From: an uncultured Chitinophagales bacterium
GTDB lineage: Bacteria; Bacteroidota; Bacteroidia; Chitinophagales; UBA2359
Direction of reading: 5' to 3'
NCBI GenBank assembly: GCA_937927195.1
Contig: CALBCY010000171.1
Coordinates: 20,803 to 84,802 of the forward strand
DNA: 64,000 nucleotides
The first letter of the stretch is position 1. Every line of letters begins with the position of its first letter. The notes under the pieces were generated by a model that was not told where the DNA came from, did not search any database, and saw only the letters and a list, made by a program, of their open reading frames with translations. Shown piece by piece: positions 7,689 through 16,640 of the stretch. The translations under genes and the position numbers were made by a program.

Positions 7689-9413
7689 CTACTTTCTTAT
7701 CTTTAAATTCATTCCGACTCTAATTTTATCAGATTTTAAATTGTTCAATGACTTCAATTCAAGAACGGTTAATCCATACTTCAAGGAGATTCTGTATAGG
7801 TTCTCTCCTGTTTTAACCTGGTGGGTTTTAACACTATTCGTGGTTCTTGAAATTTCTACTGAACTTGGCTCTACAACTCTAACAACTCTTGTGTCAGATG
7901 TCGTTTTAACAATTGAAGGCTTCAAATTGTTCTTGTGTGAAACACTTTTGATTCTATAATCAGAATTACTAACAGGCTTATTTGCTGTATAAACGCGAGA
8001 TACTGGATCGTAAACCAATGTTTGCTTCGAACTTGTTTGTTCAGCAGTTTTACTAGAATCAAATTTATCGACTGTTCTATTGACCATTTTACTTTCAACC
8101 TTAGGCTCTTTTGGCGGATTAGCACGGCCTTTTGCTGGTGCATGGTAAACAACAAACTCTTCTTGCTTGTATTCAACAATTGCAGGATGTTTTGCTGGCT
8201 CATTCTTAGACCTGGAATTAGACCTTGATTCTTTTTTGTCCTCATTTTTAGCAGCATATTTAATTCTACTGTCATTGACGAAATGTAAAGGATCCAATTC
8301 TTTTATTTCTGAGGGACTTTCCTTGTGCTCTTTAAGTGGTGTATATAAACGAGGAACATAGGGAGCTTTTGATCTTAAATAAAGTACTTCGCCTGGAACA
8401 GCTTCAGTACCAACTTTCATTCTATTCAATCCATACAAAGAAGACAATTGTATACCATGGCTTAATGCTATTTTACGCATATCATCGCCAACACGAACAA
8501 TGTGATGTTCACGTTTTGAACTTCCCTTTCTTTTTCGTTCTTCTAAAAAGATATTTGTAAAAGGAGGAATCAATTGATTGTGTTCAAGATCATTTAAGCG
8601 AATCAATTCTTCCAAACTCACATTATAAATCTCAGAAACCTGAACAGGCCATACTTCTATTGAATATTTTACAACTTCTTTCCCATTGACTTTGCGAGGC
8701 TTTTGTAGAGGTAGTTTACCTATTTTATGACTTCTTTTTGGCAACACTGTGTAAAAGCCTGAATCATCGATGCTTTCTACACTGCGGCTGTTAAGAGAAG
8801 CCAATTCGTAATAAACTTTTCTTTTAGGCGGATGATAAACATAAACCTCCTTGTTGGAATTCCTCATATGAGGCGGAATGTACTCCATGTAATCATATAC
8901 ATATAAAGAGTAAGATTCTATTAGTCTGATTAGTTTGTAACCATAATATGGATCGGTGGCATAACCAGCCTTTCTCAAACCATGCGACCAAGCTTGATAA
9001 TCTTTTCTATCAATGCTATAGAGAAATTGATATCTTTTTTTCTTTAAAATCTTAGAATGATTTTGGTAAGAATCATATACTGAAGGGAATTTTCGGAAGC
9101 ATTCTTGGAGTGCATCATCATCGTGCAGTATGGTTTCGCCATCCCAAGTATTGTGACATTTCAAACCAAAATGATTATTAGCTAGAACCGCTAAACGACT
9201 TCTCCCATAATCTGATTCCAATAATCCTTGAGCGAGGGTGATGCTTGCTGGGATTCCTGATCTGTGCATTTCATCGACAGCAAAGTCCTTAAATTTATCA
9301 ACATATTCAATCGCCAACTGATCTTTAGAAACAGGTTGGGCTGAAATGAATTGACTAGATAAGAATAGGCCTATTAAGCCTGAATATAACAGGAAGTTGA
9401 GTTGTTTAAACAT
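7689..9413 (-). CDS. secreted glucosaminidase (GH73-type) with LysM domains, paralogue 2
   Basis: The 574-residue protein has a signal peptide (about residues 1-25, ending ISAQ) and a glucosaminidase domain (about 35-180). The ITLAQGLLESDYG motif carries the catalytic Glu, and NNHFGLKCH and AGYATDPYYG follow. Next come two weak LysM-like segments (about 240-300 and 310-360), a Lys/Ser/Pro-rich linker and a C-terminal LysM (VKTGENLYRISLKYGL). Domain order is the same as in the neighbour at 5584-7404, so the pair arose by duplication, while the linkers have diverged completely. It probably takes part in cell-wall turnover or daughter-cell separation; that is inference. Confidence 0.92.
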   Translation of the reverse strand: MFKQLNFLLYSGLIGLFLSSQFISAQPVSKDQLAIEYVDKFKDFAVDEMHRSGIPASITLAQGLLESDYGRSRLAVLANNHFGLKCHNTWDGETILHDDDALQECFRKFPSVYDSYQNHSKILKKKRYQFLYSIDRKDYQAWSHGLRKAGYATDPYYGYKLIRLIESYSLYVYDYMEYIPPHMRNSNKEVYVYHPPKRKVYYELASLNSRSVESIDDSGFYTVLPKRSHKIGKLPLQKPRKVNGKEVVKYSIEVWPVQVSEIYNVSLEELIRLNDLEHNQLIPPFTNIFLEERKRKGSSKREHHIVRVGDDMRKIALSHGIQLSSLYGLNRMKVGTEAVPGEVLYLRSKAPYVPRLYTPLKEHKESPSEIKELDPLHFVNDSRIKYAAKNEDKKESRSNSRSKNEPAKHPAIVEYKQEEFVVYHAPAKGRANPPKEPKVESKMVNRTVDKFDSSKTAEQTSSKQTLVYDPVSRVYTANKPVSNSDYRIKSVSHKNNLKPSIVKTTSDTRVVRVVEPSSVEISRTTNSVKTHQVKTGENLYRISLKYGLTVLELKSLNNLKSDKIRVGMNLKIRK

Positions 9414-9738
9414 AATCTTAGTCTTGAAGTATTGTGCCGTTATTAAGCAGCAGCCTATAAAAATACATATTCCTGAGAATTTTCAGTAACATTTTTCCAT
9501 TGTTTCTTAGCAATTGGAATCGAAAAACGACTGAACAATCAGGTGAAAAGCAATAGTTGATGCCAATCTATTTCACTACAAAAACTTGAACAAGGTAATC
9601 TTTTATTGATCAATACTTGATCAACGCAGGATCAATATTTCATAAAATTTCAACTCTATGAACATAAATTTCACAATAAAAATGAAATTGACTTTATTCT
9701 AAAATGTATCTTTTTTTTCTGAGCTGCTCTTATCGAAC
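9414..9738. other. spacer between glucosaminidase genes 2 and 3
   Basis: This 325-bp AT-rich spacer holds overlapping GATCAA words: TATTGATC at 9604-9611 and GATCAATA at 9630-9637 are exact inverted repeats around an inner TTGATCAA. There is no T-tract on the minus strand, so a terminator for the third gene is not obvious. No gene is seen. Confidence 0.4.
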
Positions 9739-10644
9739 CTATTTTTCGTATTCAACTTTTTTCGTTGGAACAGCTGAAGGCGATTCAGCATTCAAATAAA
9801 TGATAGCTCCCACAGCAGGTTGGGCACCAAAAAAAAGTTTATTATTATCATAGAGCTTCTGAATATCTATTGAATACAAATTAGCAATAGATTCCATGGT
9901 TTCATTTTGCTTGACCGTATGCACTTTGGTTTTGGGCAATTCCTCAATTGGAACAATTCGTTGATTTGAGGCTACTTGGTTGGTTTTACCTGGTCTGACA
10001 TCGGCAGACTTATTGGTACTTACAGCCTGAATTTTTATTGCCAGTACTTCTTTGGCTTTGGAAGAAAGATTGGCTCTTTGTTCTTTTGGAATTCTCCAAC
10101 CTTTGCTTGAATCATCCAAGCCATAGAGTTCATATTTTTCGATTAAATGAATCAAACTACGTCCATAATAATTAGTAGTAGAATATCCAGCATGCTGCAA
10201 TCCTACTGCCCAAGAAGTATAGTCTCTTTTGTCTATTTCAAAAAGATGGTCATAAAAGTGTAGACGATGATATTTCAGAAATTCCGAATGATCAAGGTAG
10301 GAATCAAGGGCGCTGGGATATTTTCTAAAACATTCATTGGGCGCATCATCATCAGCCAAAACTTTTTCGCCTGTCCAGTCTACTTTGCATTTTATTCCAA
10401 AATGATTATTGGCTTTCACAGCAAGGTTACTTGTTCCGTATCTTGATTCAATCAAGGCTTGAGCCATTTTTATACTTGCGGGCACCCCGCTTTTATTGCT
10501 TTCTTCTATTGCTATCTCGTCAAATTCGTCAACATAAGAGCGAATCAGTTCATCTGTCTTATTTCCTGAGAAGGAGACAAAACAAGCACAAGTAGCCAAC
10601 AAAAAAAACAAACCCAATAGGGCTTTTGATTTTTTGAAAATCAT
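9739..10644 (-). CDS. secreted glucosaminidase (GH73-type) with a single LysM, paralogue 3
   Basis: The shortest of the three tandem hydrolases (301 residues) has a hydrophobic export signal (about residues 8-26), then a glucosaminidase domain (about 35-185). Motifs are IKMAQALIESRYG (catalytic Glu), NNHFGIKCK and AGYSTTNYYG. One LysM-like segment (VKQNETMESIANLYSI) lies near residue 245. It lacks the long linker and C-terminal LysM of its neighbours. The frame opens at 10716, but a promoter -7 word covers that position, so the ATG at 10644 is the better start. The hydrophobic stretch contains several Cys (ATCACF), so lipoprotein anchoring is possible but not certain. Confidence 0.9.
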   Translation of the reverse strand: MIFKKSKALLGLFFLLATCACFVSFSGNKTDELIRSYVDEFDEIAIEESNKSGVPASIKMAQALIESRYGTSNLAVKANNHFGIKCKVDWTGEKVLADDDAPNECFRKYPSALDSYLDHSEFLKYHRLHFYDHLFEIDKRDYTSWAVGLQHAGYSTTNYYGRSLIHLIEKYELYGLDDSSKGWRIPKEQRANLSSKAKEVLAIKIQAVSTNKSADVRPGKTNQVASNQRIVPIEELPKTKVHTVKQNETMESIANLYSIDIQKLYDNNKLFFGAQPAVGAIIYLNAESPSAVPTKKVEYEK

Positions 10645-10713
10645 TGGTTTCAATTTCTTAATTCTTTTTAAAACAAGCTTGGAAAGGGATTGGTCAACCC
10701 AAAGGCGATTCAA

Positions 10714-10743
10714 CAAAAATAAACCATTTTGAACGCTATCAAA
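10714..10743 (-). promoter_or_regulatory. promoter of the third glucosaminidase gene
   Basis: On the minus strand TTTG (10743-10740), an 18-base spacer and TATTTTTG (10721-10714) match the Bacteroidota promoter. The predicted start near 10707 leaves about 60 bases of leader to the ATG at 10644 and rules out the upstream start at 10716. Confidence 0.6.
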
Positions 10744-11126
10744 AATGCTTTGGTGAATTTTATGTGATTTGAATAAAAAGATTTACATCAATCGTTGACC
10801 GATTGAACAAATTATTAAACAATTTCACAAAAAATAACAATCCCTACCTCATAGCTGCTACGTTTAAAACGTGGTTTGGATTCAGAAATTTCAATAATAC
10901 AATGTTAATTGGAATGTGCACCAATGCGTATATTGACCATTGCTTCTCTGGCTCGTTTCAACATTCGTCTGTTAATTCAAAAAAAACACTTTCATATATA
11001 TTTAATTGTTCATTTAGTTCTTCTTTCGAATCTTTTTTCGTATTAGTCACTTGGTGACTAGTACGAAAAAAGAAGCAAATTTTCATTTTTCCATGAATTT
11101 TTTTCTGATTTTCCTTTTAAATTTTA
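10744..11126. other. spacer with a long hairpin at 11031-11073
   Basis: The spacer between hydrolase 3 and the pseudouridine synthase has no credible gene. Near its end, TCTTTTTTCGTA-T-TAGTCAC (11031-11050) pairs with GTGACTA-G-TACGAAAAAAGA (11054-11073), about 20 bp with a single T-G position and a 3-base loop. The arms carry poly-T and poly-A, so it could act as a bidirectional terminator, here for the minus-strand pseudouridine synthase gene. Confidence 0.65.
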
Positions 11127-11831
11127 TCAATCAACATAACTCATCCAGTCAAACTCTTTAAAAATCTTTTCCCAATGAAGTGGAAACCCCGCTTTTATTG
11201 TTGTATCCTCCTTTGTTGCTGGATGACGAAAGCTCAAGGTCCTTGCATGCAACAACATAAAAGGGCAATTCAACTTTTCACGGAACATTTTATTATGATG
11301 CCGCTCCCCATGTCTTTTGTCTCCAACAATGTAATGCCTTAAATGCGCAAAATGTCTTCTTATTTGATGCGTCCGACCTGTAAGAGGTTTAACCTTTGCC
11401 AGTGAATAACGTGCAGTTGAATAGCGACTTACAGGAATTGGCAATTCAATTTTATCCAAACATGTATAATTAGTCGTCGCTTCCTGAGCTTCTTTGCCGG
11501 TTTCATCTTCCCATGGCCGCAATGCTTTTGTTATTTCACCACCATCCGGTAAAAATCCCCTTACTATGGTGAAATATACTTTTTGAATGCCATTGGTCTT
11601 AAACAATTGCCCAAATTCAGAAGCCATGCTTTTATTTAATGAAAACAACAAAACACCCGACGTAGGCCGATCAAGTCGATGTAAAGGAAAAACCTTCTCG
11701 CCAATTTGATCTCTTAACTTCTGAACTGCAAATTCTGTCTCTTGAGCAGCAATTTTCGTCCTATGTACCAACAATCCCGCAGGTTTATTGATGGCAATCA
11801 ATTCAGCATCCCGATAAATAATTTCAAGCAT
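11127..11831 (-). CDS. TruC/RluA-family pseudouridine synthase
   Basis: The 234-residue enzyme converts uridine to pseudouridine in RNA. The RluA/TruC catalytic motif HRLDRPTSGVLLF, with the catalytic Asp, is near residues 51-63. The N-terminal AINKPAGLLVH and the later LTGRTHQIRRH motif complete the family signature. There is no S4 domain, and the short length fits TruC, which modifies U65 of tRNA-Ile and tRNA-Asp in enterobacteria. Substrate here is inferred. A second member of the family lies at 22003-22716. It appears to be a single-gene unit. Confidence 0.9.
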   Translation of the reverse strand: MLEIIYRDAELIAINKPAGLLVHRTKIAAQETEFAVQKLRDQIGEKVFPLHRLDRPTSGVLLFSLNKSMASEFGQLFKTNGIQKVYFTIVRGFLPDGGEITKALRPWEDETGKEAQEATTNYTCLDKIELPIPVSRYSTARYSLAKVKPLTGRTHQIRRHFAHLRHYIVGDKRHGERHHNKMFREKLNCPFMLLHARTLSFRHPATKEDTTIKAGFPLHWEKIFKEFDWMSYVD

Positions 11832-11977
11832 CCATTAATTTCATTAAAGTACCTAAATAAGGAATTAACACGTAGATATTAAAAGGATCATAATATAACT
11901 GCCCAAAATATTGCGGAAAGATTAGACTATTGTAAAATCTATTGCATAGATAACTAATTTTAAAAGCCCAAACTGCT

Positions 11978-11985
11978 TACCTTTG
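11978..11985 (+). promoter_or_regulatory. -7 promoter element of the M61 peptidase gene
   Basis: TACCTTTG matches TAnnTTTG. The region 19-22 bases upstream is T-rich (ATTTTA) but lacks a clear TTG. The expected start near 11992 leaves about 70 bases of leader before the ATG at 12064. Confidence 0.55.
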
Positions 11986-12063
11986 CAGCTTTTCCAGTCT
12001 TAGATCAGTAACAAGAAATATTAACTGGAGGATTGAATCATTTTATATTAAATCCGAGCTATT

Positions 12064-13890
12064 ATGAAGCGAATATTTACTGTTGTTACCTTTTTTTTAT
12101 TAATCTTAAATAGTATGATGGCAAGAGAAGAAGTGAAAATTACCGAATCAAGTGTTTCGGTAGCAAAAGACTTGGAAATTCGGTATGAACTCTCATTTCC
12201 GGAGCCTCAAACACACTATGTTGAGGTTACTATGGAAATAAGCAATTTGGATCAAGATACGATAGATCTAAAAATGCCTGTATGGACACCAGGTTCCTAC
12301 TTGATCAGAGAATTTCCGAAGAATGTGGATTTCTTCACAGCTAAAGATGGATCTAAGTTATTGCCTTCACACAAAGTGAGCAAAAACACTTGGAGAGTAG
12401 TCAGCAAAGATGTCTCTACTTTAACGGTTAGCTATAAGGTTTATTCTTTTGAAATGTCAGTTAGAACCTCTTTTATAGACATTGACAAAGCTTATATGAA
12501 TGGGACGAGCATCTTTATGTTCCCCAAAGATGGTTTGCATTTGGAAAGTACCGTGAAATTCAATCCTTATCCAGGATGGGAAAAACTTTCAACAAGTCTG
12601 AAAGGAAAAGGCTGGGAAAGAAAAGCTGAGAATTACGATATTCTTTTTGATTCGCCAATTTTAATTGGAAATCAACAGATTGTTGAATTTGAGGCAGAAG
12701 GTATTCCACACATTATTGCCGTCGAAGGAATAGGAAACTATGATCTTGATAAAATGAAAAAGGATTTCATCCAAATTGTGAAAACAGAAACAGCAATGTT
12801 TAAGCACAATCCTTGTGATGAGTACACTTTTATTGTTTTGAGTACAGAAAACAATTATGGTGGATTAGAACACTTGAATTCTTCAAGTATGATCTTCCCA
12901 AGATGGAGCTTTGAGCCACAATCGAGCTATAATAAGTTTCTTAGCTTGGTCATGCATGAATATTTTCATTTGTGGAATATCAAAAGAATTCGTCCGAAGA
13001 CATTGGGACCATTTGATTACGAAAGTGAAAACTATACCAATTTATTATGGGTTGCAGAAGGATTCACGTCTTACTATGATGAGTATTTGATGAGACGTGC
13101 AGGTTTTATTTCTGCAAACGATTATTTCAAGATGATTGAGAAAGTATTCAACTATTGTGAAAATACTCCTGGTCGTCATGTACAATCATTGGCTGATGCA
13201 AGTTTTGATGCTTGGATCAAATATTATAGAAAAAATGAAAATACTGATAACTGTTGTGTCTCTTATTACCAGAAAGGTGCAGGTGTAGCAGTATTGTTGG
13301 ATTTGGCCATAAGAAATGCAACAAAAGGCAAGAAAAGTTTGGATGATGTAATGCGTATTTTATACACTGATTTTTACCAAGCGAAAGATGTTGGATTTAC
13401 TGATGTTGAAATGCAGAAAGTTATCAAGGACGTTGCAGGTGTGCCTTGCACGGAATTCTTCGATAGCTATATCTATGGAACTGGTCAGTTGAATTACAAC
13501 AAATACCTAAATTTCGCAGGACTTGAATTGGTAGATGGCAACAGCGGAAATAACAGTCCGTTTTTGGGATTGAATACCAAGAAAAAAGACGATAAGTTGG
13601 TTGTTACTTTTGTTGACAGCGAAGGACCTTCATGGGATGCTGACATCAATGTTAATGATGAAATTATTGCCATTAATGAATTCCGAGTTGGCGACAAAAT
13701 CAGCGACTGGATTAGTAAATACAAAGTAGGAGAAAAAGTGAAATTGCTAATTAGCAGAGCTGGTTTATTGAGAGAAGTTGAAATTACTCTTGAAAACAAT
13801 CCAAAATCGAAATTTAGAGTTGTTAAAATGAAAAATGCCACATCAGAACAAAAGGAATTGTTCGAAGGTTGGATGGATGAAAAATTCTAA
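12064..13890 (+). CDS. M61-family metallopeptidase with PDZ domain
   Basis: An exported zinc aminopeptidase-like protein of 608 residues (signal peptide about 1-20). The N-terminal beta domain includes the family words PVWTPGSYLIREF. The catalytic domain has HEYFHLWNIKRIRP (zinc ligands His298 and His302, catalytic Glu299), followed by WVAEGFTSYYDEY (third ligand about Glu332). The C-terminal 110 residues form a PDZ-like fold (SEGPSWDADINVNDEIIAIN). M61 enzymes (glycyl aminopeptidase type) remove N-terminal Gly or Ala from peptides; a periplasmic role is inferred from the signal. The gene has its own promoter and a strong terminator shared with the convergent CIA30 gene. Confidence 0.93.
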   Translation: MKRIFTVVTFFLLILNSMMAREEVKITESSVSVAKDLEIRYELSFPEPQTHYVEVTMEISNLDQDTIDLKMPVWTPGSYLIREFPKNVDFFTAKDGSKLLPSHKVSKNTWRVVSKDVSTLTVSYKVYSFEMSVRTSFIDIDKAYMNGTSIFMFPKDGLHLESTVKFNPYPGWEKLSTSLKGKGWERKAENYDILFDSPILIGNQQIVEFEAEGIPHIIAVEGIGNYDLDKMKKDFIQIVKTETAMFKHNPCDEYTFIVLSTENNYGGLEHLNSSSMIFPRWSFEPQSSYNKFLSLVMHEYFHLWNIKRIRPKTLGPFDYESENYTNLLWVAEGFTSYYDEYLMRRAGFISANDYFKMIEKVFNYCENTPGRHVQSLADASFDAWIKYYRKNENTDNCCVSYYQKGAGVAVLLDLAIRNATKGKKSLDDVMRILYTDFYQAKDVGFTDVEMQKVIKDVAGVPCTEFFDSYIYGTGQLNYNKYLNFAGLELVDGNSGNNSPFLGLNTKKKDDKLVVTFVDSEGPSWDADINVNDEIIAINEFRVGDKISDWISKYKVGEKVKLLISRAGLLREVEITLENNPKSKFRVVKMKNATSEQKELFEGWMDEKF

Positions 13891-13904
13891 TCAATTATTT
13901 ATAA

Positions 13905-13957
13905 AAAAAACGCCCGATTCATTGTGCGATTCATTGTTTATGAATCGGGCGTTTTTT
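13905..13957. terminator. bidirectional terminator between M61 and CIA30 genes
   Basis: An 18-bp stem (13905-13922 with 13940-13957) has GC-rich cores CGCCCGATTCA/TGAATCGGGCG flanked by A6 on the left and T6 on the right. It can therefore stop transcription from both sides. The last bases overlap the TAA of the minus-strand gene. The loop contains a further copy of GCGATTCATT. Confidence 0.92.
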
Positions 13958-14483
13958 ATTTCAATTCAATTTTATCAATTTTCAAAGCAAAACTTTCCGC
14001 TTCCTTATTGCCAATTAAAAAACCCACTTCTTCCATTGATTCTCCAGAAAAGTTATTCATATCCAACATTCGACCTCGAAAAGCGGGCTTCATTTCACTA
14101 AAAGGAATTTCAATCGTCTCCCACTCTCCTGTAGTGGTGAAATTATTGATGTACGAATAATAATCATTGAGATTGGCTTTTGTTCTCAGTTGATAATTCT
14201 TTCCATCTCCTTTTAAGCGGACCACAAATTTGCTGAATTCATCAGCTTTCAAAGCTTCAAAACGACAACGCACTGAAGAGAAACCTCCATTGTTTTCAAG
14301 TGAAACGTCTCCGGAGAAAACCGCATGACCTTCTGAATCAAACTGTACATTTCCCGTTGAGCGTCCGCCCATCACAACATCATCGACTACAATCCAATTG
14401 GATAAATCATTGTCTTGCTTGCAATCAAATATACTATATGAGTTAACAGTCATTATTATTAAAATTATTGATAGTAGAGACAC
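13956..14483 (-). CDS. CIA30-like (NADH:ubiquinone oxidoreductase intermediate-associated 30) domain protein
   Basis: The 175-residue protein has a hydrophobic N-terminus (about residues 1-16) that may be a short signal. The rest is a single jelly-roll domain: WIVVDDVVMGGRSTG is the characteristic start of the CIA30 family, with GGFSSVRCRF and KNYQLRTK in the middle and IPFSEMKPAFRGR later. In eukaryotes CIA30 helps complex I assembly. Bacterial members are stand-alone carbohydrate-binding-like proteins of unclear role, so the complex I link should not be transferred. It is a single-gene unit convergent with the M61 gene. Confidence 0.85.
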   Translation of the reverse strand: MSLLSIILIIMTVNSYSIFDCKQDNDLSNWIVVDDVVMGGRSTGNVQFDSEGHAVFSGDVSLENNGGFSSVRCRFEALKADEFSKFVVRLKGDGKNYQLRTKANLNDYYSYINNFTTTGEWETIEIPFSEMKPAFRGRMLDMNNFSGESMEEVGFLIGNKEAESFALKIDKIELK

Positions 14484-14632
14484 GTTTTTTGTTTGAAAGT
14501 GAATTCCAAAAAAGCAATCAGAATGATTTGATTAAGGAAATTTTAAACCTAAATTATAAGATTACAACAAGAATTAAACTCCAAATGTTTTTAAATCTCC
14601 ATGAATATCTTTCAAGGATTGTATTCAAAAAA

Positions 14633-14683
14633 AATCCCATTGATTTACTTTTTGTTAATGAACAAAAGTAAATCAATGGGATT
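14633..14683 (-). terminator. intrinsic terminator of the first cyclophilin gene
   Basis: AATCCCATTGATTTACTTTT (14633 on) pairs with its complement ending at 14683 over about 20 bp, and on the minus strand it runs into eight T. A second, weaker hairpin around GGGAAG/CTTCCC lies at 14692-14726, nearer the stop codon. Confidence 0.85.
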
Positions 14684-14742
14684 ACTATATTGTTGGGAAG
14701 ATAAATTGCCTTCCCACAACAATGCAGGCATTCAATTCGTGC

Positions 14743-15393
14743 CTACTTAACTTTCACTTTCAACATGATCACATCTTCATTTGGTCTGTTTCTTCCATCT
14801 GCAGGCATCATTGCAATTTTATCAATTACTTCCATTCCTTTTACCAATTCACCAAACACCGTATATCCACCATCTAAATGTGGTGTGCCGCCATCTGTTT
14901 TAAAAATTTCACGTTGCTCATCCGTATACTTCATTCCAGACTTTTTTTCAAAGTTGTCCAATTCACTGTCCGAAAACTGTTTGCCCACAACAATGTAAAA
15001 TTGACTTCCAGATGATTTCTTTTCTGGGTTACCCTGACCTTGTCTTGCGGCAGCCAAAGCACCTTTCTTATGTACCAAGCCTTCGACAAATTCAGCTGGT
15101 ATTTTATAACCTGGACCGCCTTTCCCTAATGGTGCACCTTTCTTGGCCTCTTTAGAATCTGGATCACCACCCTGAATCATAAATTCAGGAATCACACGGT
15201 GAAATATTGTTCCATTGTAAAATCCATCCTTCGCAAGTTTGACAAAGTTGTCTCTGTGCTGAGGCGTCTCATTGTACAGTTTCATGATGATCTTGCCATG
15301 ATTGGTTTTGATTATTACTTTTCTCTCTTTCTGTGCGAAAGAAAATAGCGTTCCTGCAATCAAGAACGCTATTATTATACTTATTCTTTTCAT
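14743..15393 (-). CDS. periplasmic cyclophilin-type peptidyl-prolyl cis-trans isomerase
   Basis: This foldase speeds cis-trans isomerisation of X-Pro bonds. A signal peptide (about residues 1-20, ending SFAQ) exports it. The cyclophilin domain shows FHRVIPEFMIQGGDP (catalytic Arg and Phe region), AAARQGQGNPEKKSSGSQFYIV and VFGELVKGMEVIDKI. An insertion of about 25 residues after GKQF is shared with the neighbouring paralogue. It lies about 95 bp downstream of that gene on the same strand, so the two may be co-transcribed, and the terminator at 14633-14683 ends the unit. Confidence 0.95.
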   Translation of the reverse strand: MKRISIIIAFLIAGTLFSFAQKERKVIIKTNHGKIIMKLYNETPQHRDNFVKLAKDGFYNGTIFHRVIPEFMIQGGDPDSKEAKKGAPLGKGGPGYKIPAEFVEGLVHKKGALAAARQGQGNPEKKSSGSQFYIVVGKQFSDSELDNFEKKSGMKYTDEQREIFKTDGGTPHLDGGYTVFGELVKGMEVIDKIAMMPADGRNRPNEDVIMLKVKVK

Positions 15394-15488
15394 AAAATCT
15401 TCTTCTAATTTCTTCGATGGAGTAATACCATTGGAAACAATGATAAATCAACAGCATCGAGGTTTGTATTCTGTCTTATTACTTTATC

Positions 15489-16139
15489 CTATTTAGGGTA
15501 TGCAACTGAAAACTTAACATCTTCATTTGGACGATCAGAACGATCTTTTGCAACCAAAGCGATTTTCTCAGCAATTTCAATTCCTTCAATTACTTCACCA
15601 AAGACAGTATAATCACCATCTAAGAATGGTGTTCCACCTTCAGACATATAAACAGCTTTTTGTTCTTCAGTCAATGGCCTTTTCATTCTGCTAGCCATTT
15701 GAGTCAATTCGGCATCAGCATATTTCTTACCTGTTACAACATAAAATTGGCTACCAGAAGATTTTTTTTCAGGATTTCCGGGACCTCCTTGTCGGGCAGC
15801 AGAAAGTGCTCCCCTCTTGTGAAACAATCCAGGTAAAATTTCAGCATCGACTTTGTAACCTGGCCCTCCAGTTCCCAATCGAGCTCCAGCGGCGGCTCCT
15901 TTCGAGTCAGGATCACCACCTTGAATCATAAATTGAGGTATTACGCGGTGAAACAACAAATCTTCATAAAAGCCTTCCTTTACCAGCTTCACGAAATTAT
16001 CTCTGTGCTTAGGAGTTTCATTGTACAATTTTATTTTCATATCCCCCATCGATGTATTGATAACGAGGATGGTTTCCTTTTCTGCACAGGAAGGCAGCAA
16101 AAGCATAACTGTTAAAAGAGCAAGTACTATTTTTTTCAT
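15489..16139 (-). CDS. lipoprotein cyclophilin-type peptidyl-prolyl cis-trans isomerase
   Basis: A paralogue of the next gene with identical length (216 residues) but a different anchor: the signal ends in a lipobox LLPSC (lipid-modified Cys18), so it sits on a membrane rather than free in the periplasm. Cyclophilin motifs are FHRVIPQFMIQGGDP, ALSAARQGGPGNPEKKSSGS and VFGEVIEGIEIAEKI. It has the same insertion after GKKY as the neighbour. The tandem pair supplies one soluble and one membrane-bound isomerase, near the PpiD-like foldase gene at 17027. Confidence 0.95.
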   Translation of the reverse strand: MKKIVLALLTVMLLLPSCAEKETILVINTSMGDMKIKLYNETPKHRDNFVKLVKEGFYEDLLFHRVIPQFMIQGGDPDSKGAAAGARLGTGGPGYKVDAEILPGLFHKRGALSAARQGGPGNPEKKSSGSQFYVVTGKKYADAELTQMASRMKRPLTEEQKAVYMSEGGTPFLDGDYTVFGEVIEGIEIAEKIALVAKDRSDRPNEDVKFSVAYPK

Positions 16140-16301
16140 GGGTTAAATTAATTTTGAATAGATTTTAGGCGCTAGACTTTATACTATTATCAAACCTGGC
16201 GACAAAAAAATGATTTATTTTAAAAAATATTAAATTTCAACAAAACTTCACGAAGTGAAATCAAAATACGAAAACGTAAAACCATATAACTAAAAACCCT
16301 C

Positions 16302-16640
16302 TCAATCAGCCATATAATCCAAAATAAGTTCTTTTAAAAAGTATTCCTGCTGATCCAAACCTTCTGGCATTTCTTTGTGAGTCCGCTCAAAATGCGGCCA
16401 ACCATCGTCATCTCGACCAACCGTTTGGAAATAGCCTTTGTTTTCCATTAAAGAACATACCGCAATGTGCATCAAATCTTGCTTCTCTTCTTTGGTAAAT
16501 GGACGGTGAAAATGTCCCAATTCCTGAACCCCGATCAAAAAAAGCATGCTTTGTAAATTAGGCTTGCGTCCAAAATCTGGTTTTACTTTGAAAAGTAGTC
16601 TCTGCCAGGCCAGTTCAATCTCCTTTTCTTTGTCCGTCAT
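16302..16640 (-). CDS. small conserved protein of unknown function (112 aa)
   Basis: A 112-residue, mostly helical, soluble protein starting MTDKEKEIELAWQRLL, without signal peptide or membrane helix. It has a His-rich word ELGHFHRPFT in the middle and an acidic C-terminus. I recall similar short proteins in Bacteroidota genomes but no assigned function. The frame extends upstream to 16721, but the promoter-like word TATATTTG at 16653-16646 lies inside that extension and fits a near-leaderless start at 16640. Confidence 0.7.
   Translation of the reverse strand: MTDKEKEIELAWQRLLFKVKPDFGRKPNLQSMLFLIGVQELGHFHRPFTKEEKQDLMHIAVCSLMENKGYFQTVGRDDDGWPHFERTHKEMPEGLDQQEYFLKELILDYMAD

Noticed and set aside
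10803..11057. Possible 84-aa plus-strand protein in the spacer before the TruC-like gene
   Set aside because: It starts in an AT-rich region without promoter, shows no protein-like composition, and its C-terminus runs into the hairpin at 11031-11073.
13835..14160. Plus-strand frames over the terminator between M61 and CIA30 genes
   Set aside because: They cross the bidirectional terminator and run antisense to the CIA30 gene.
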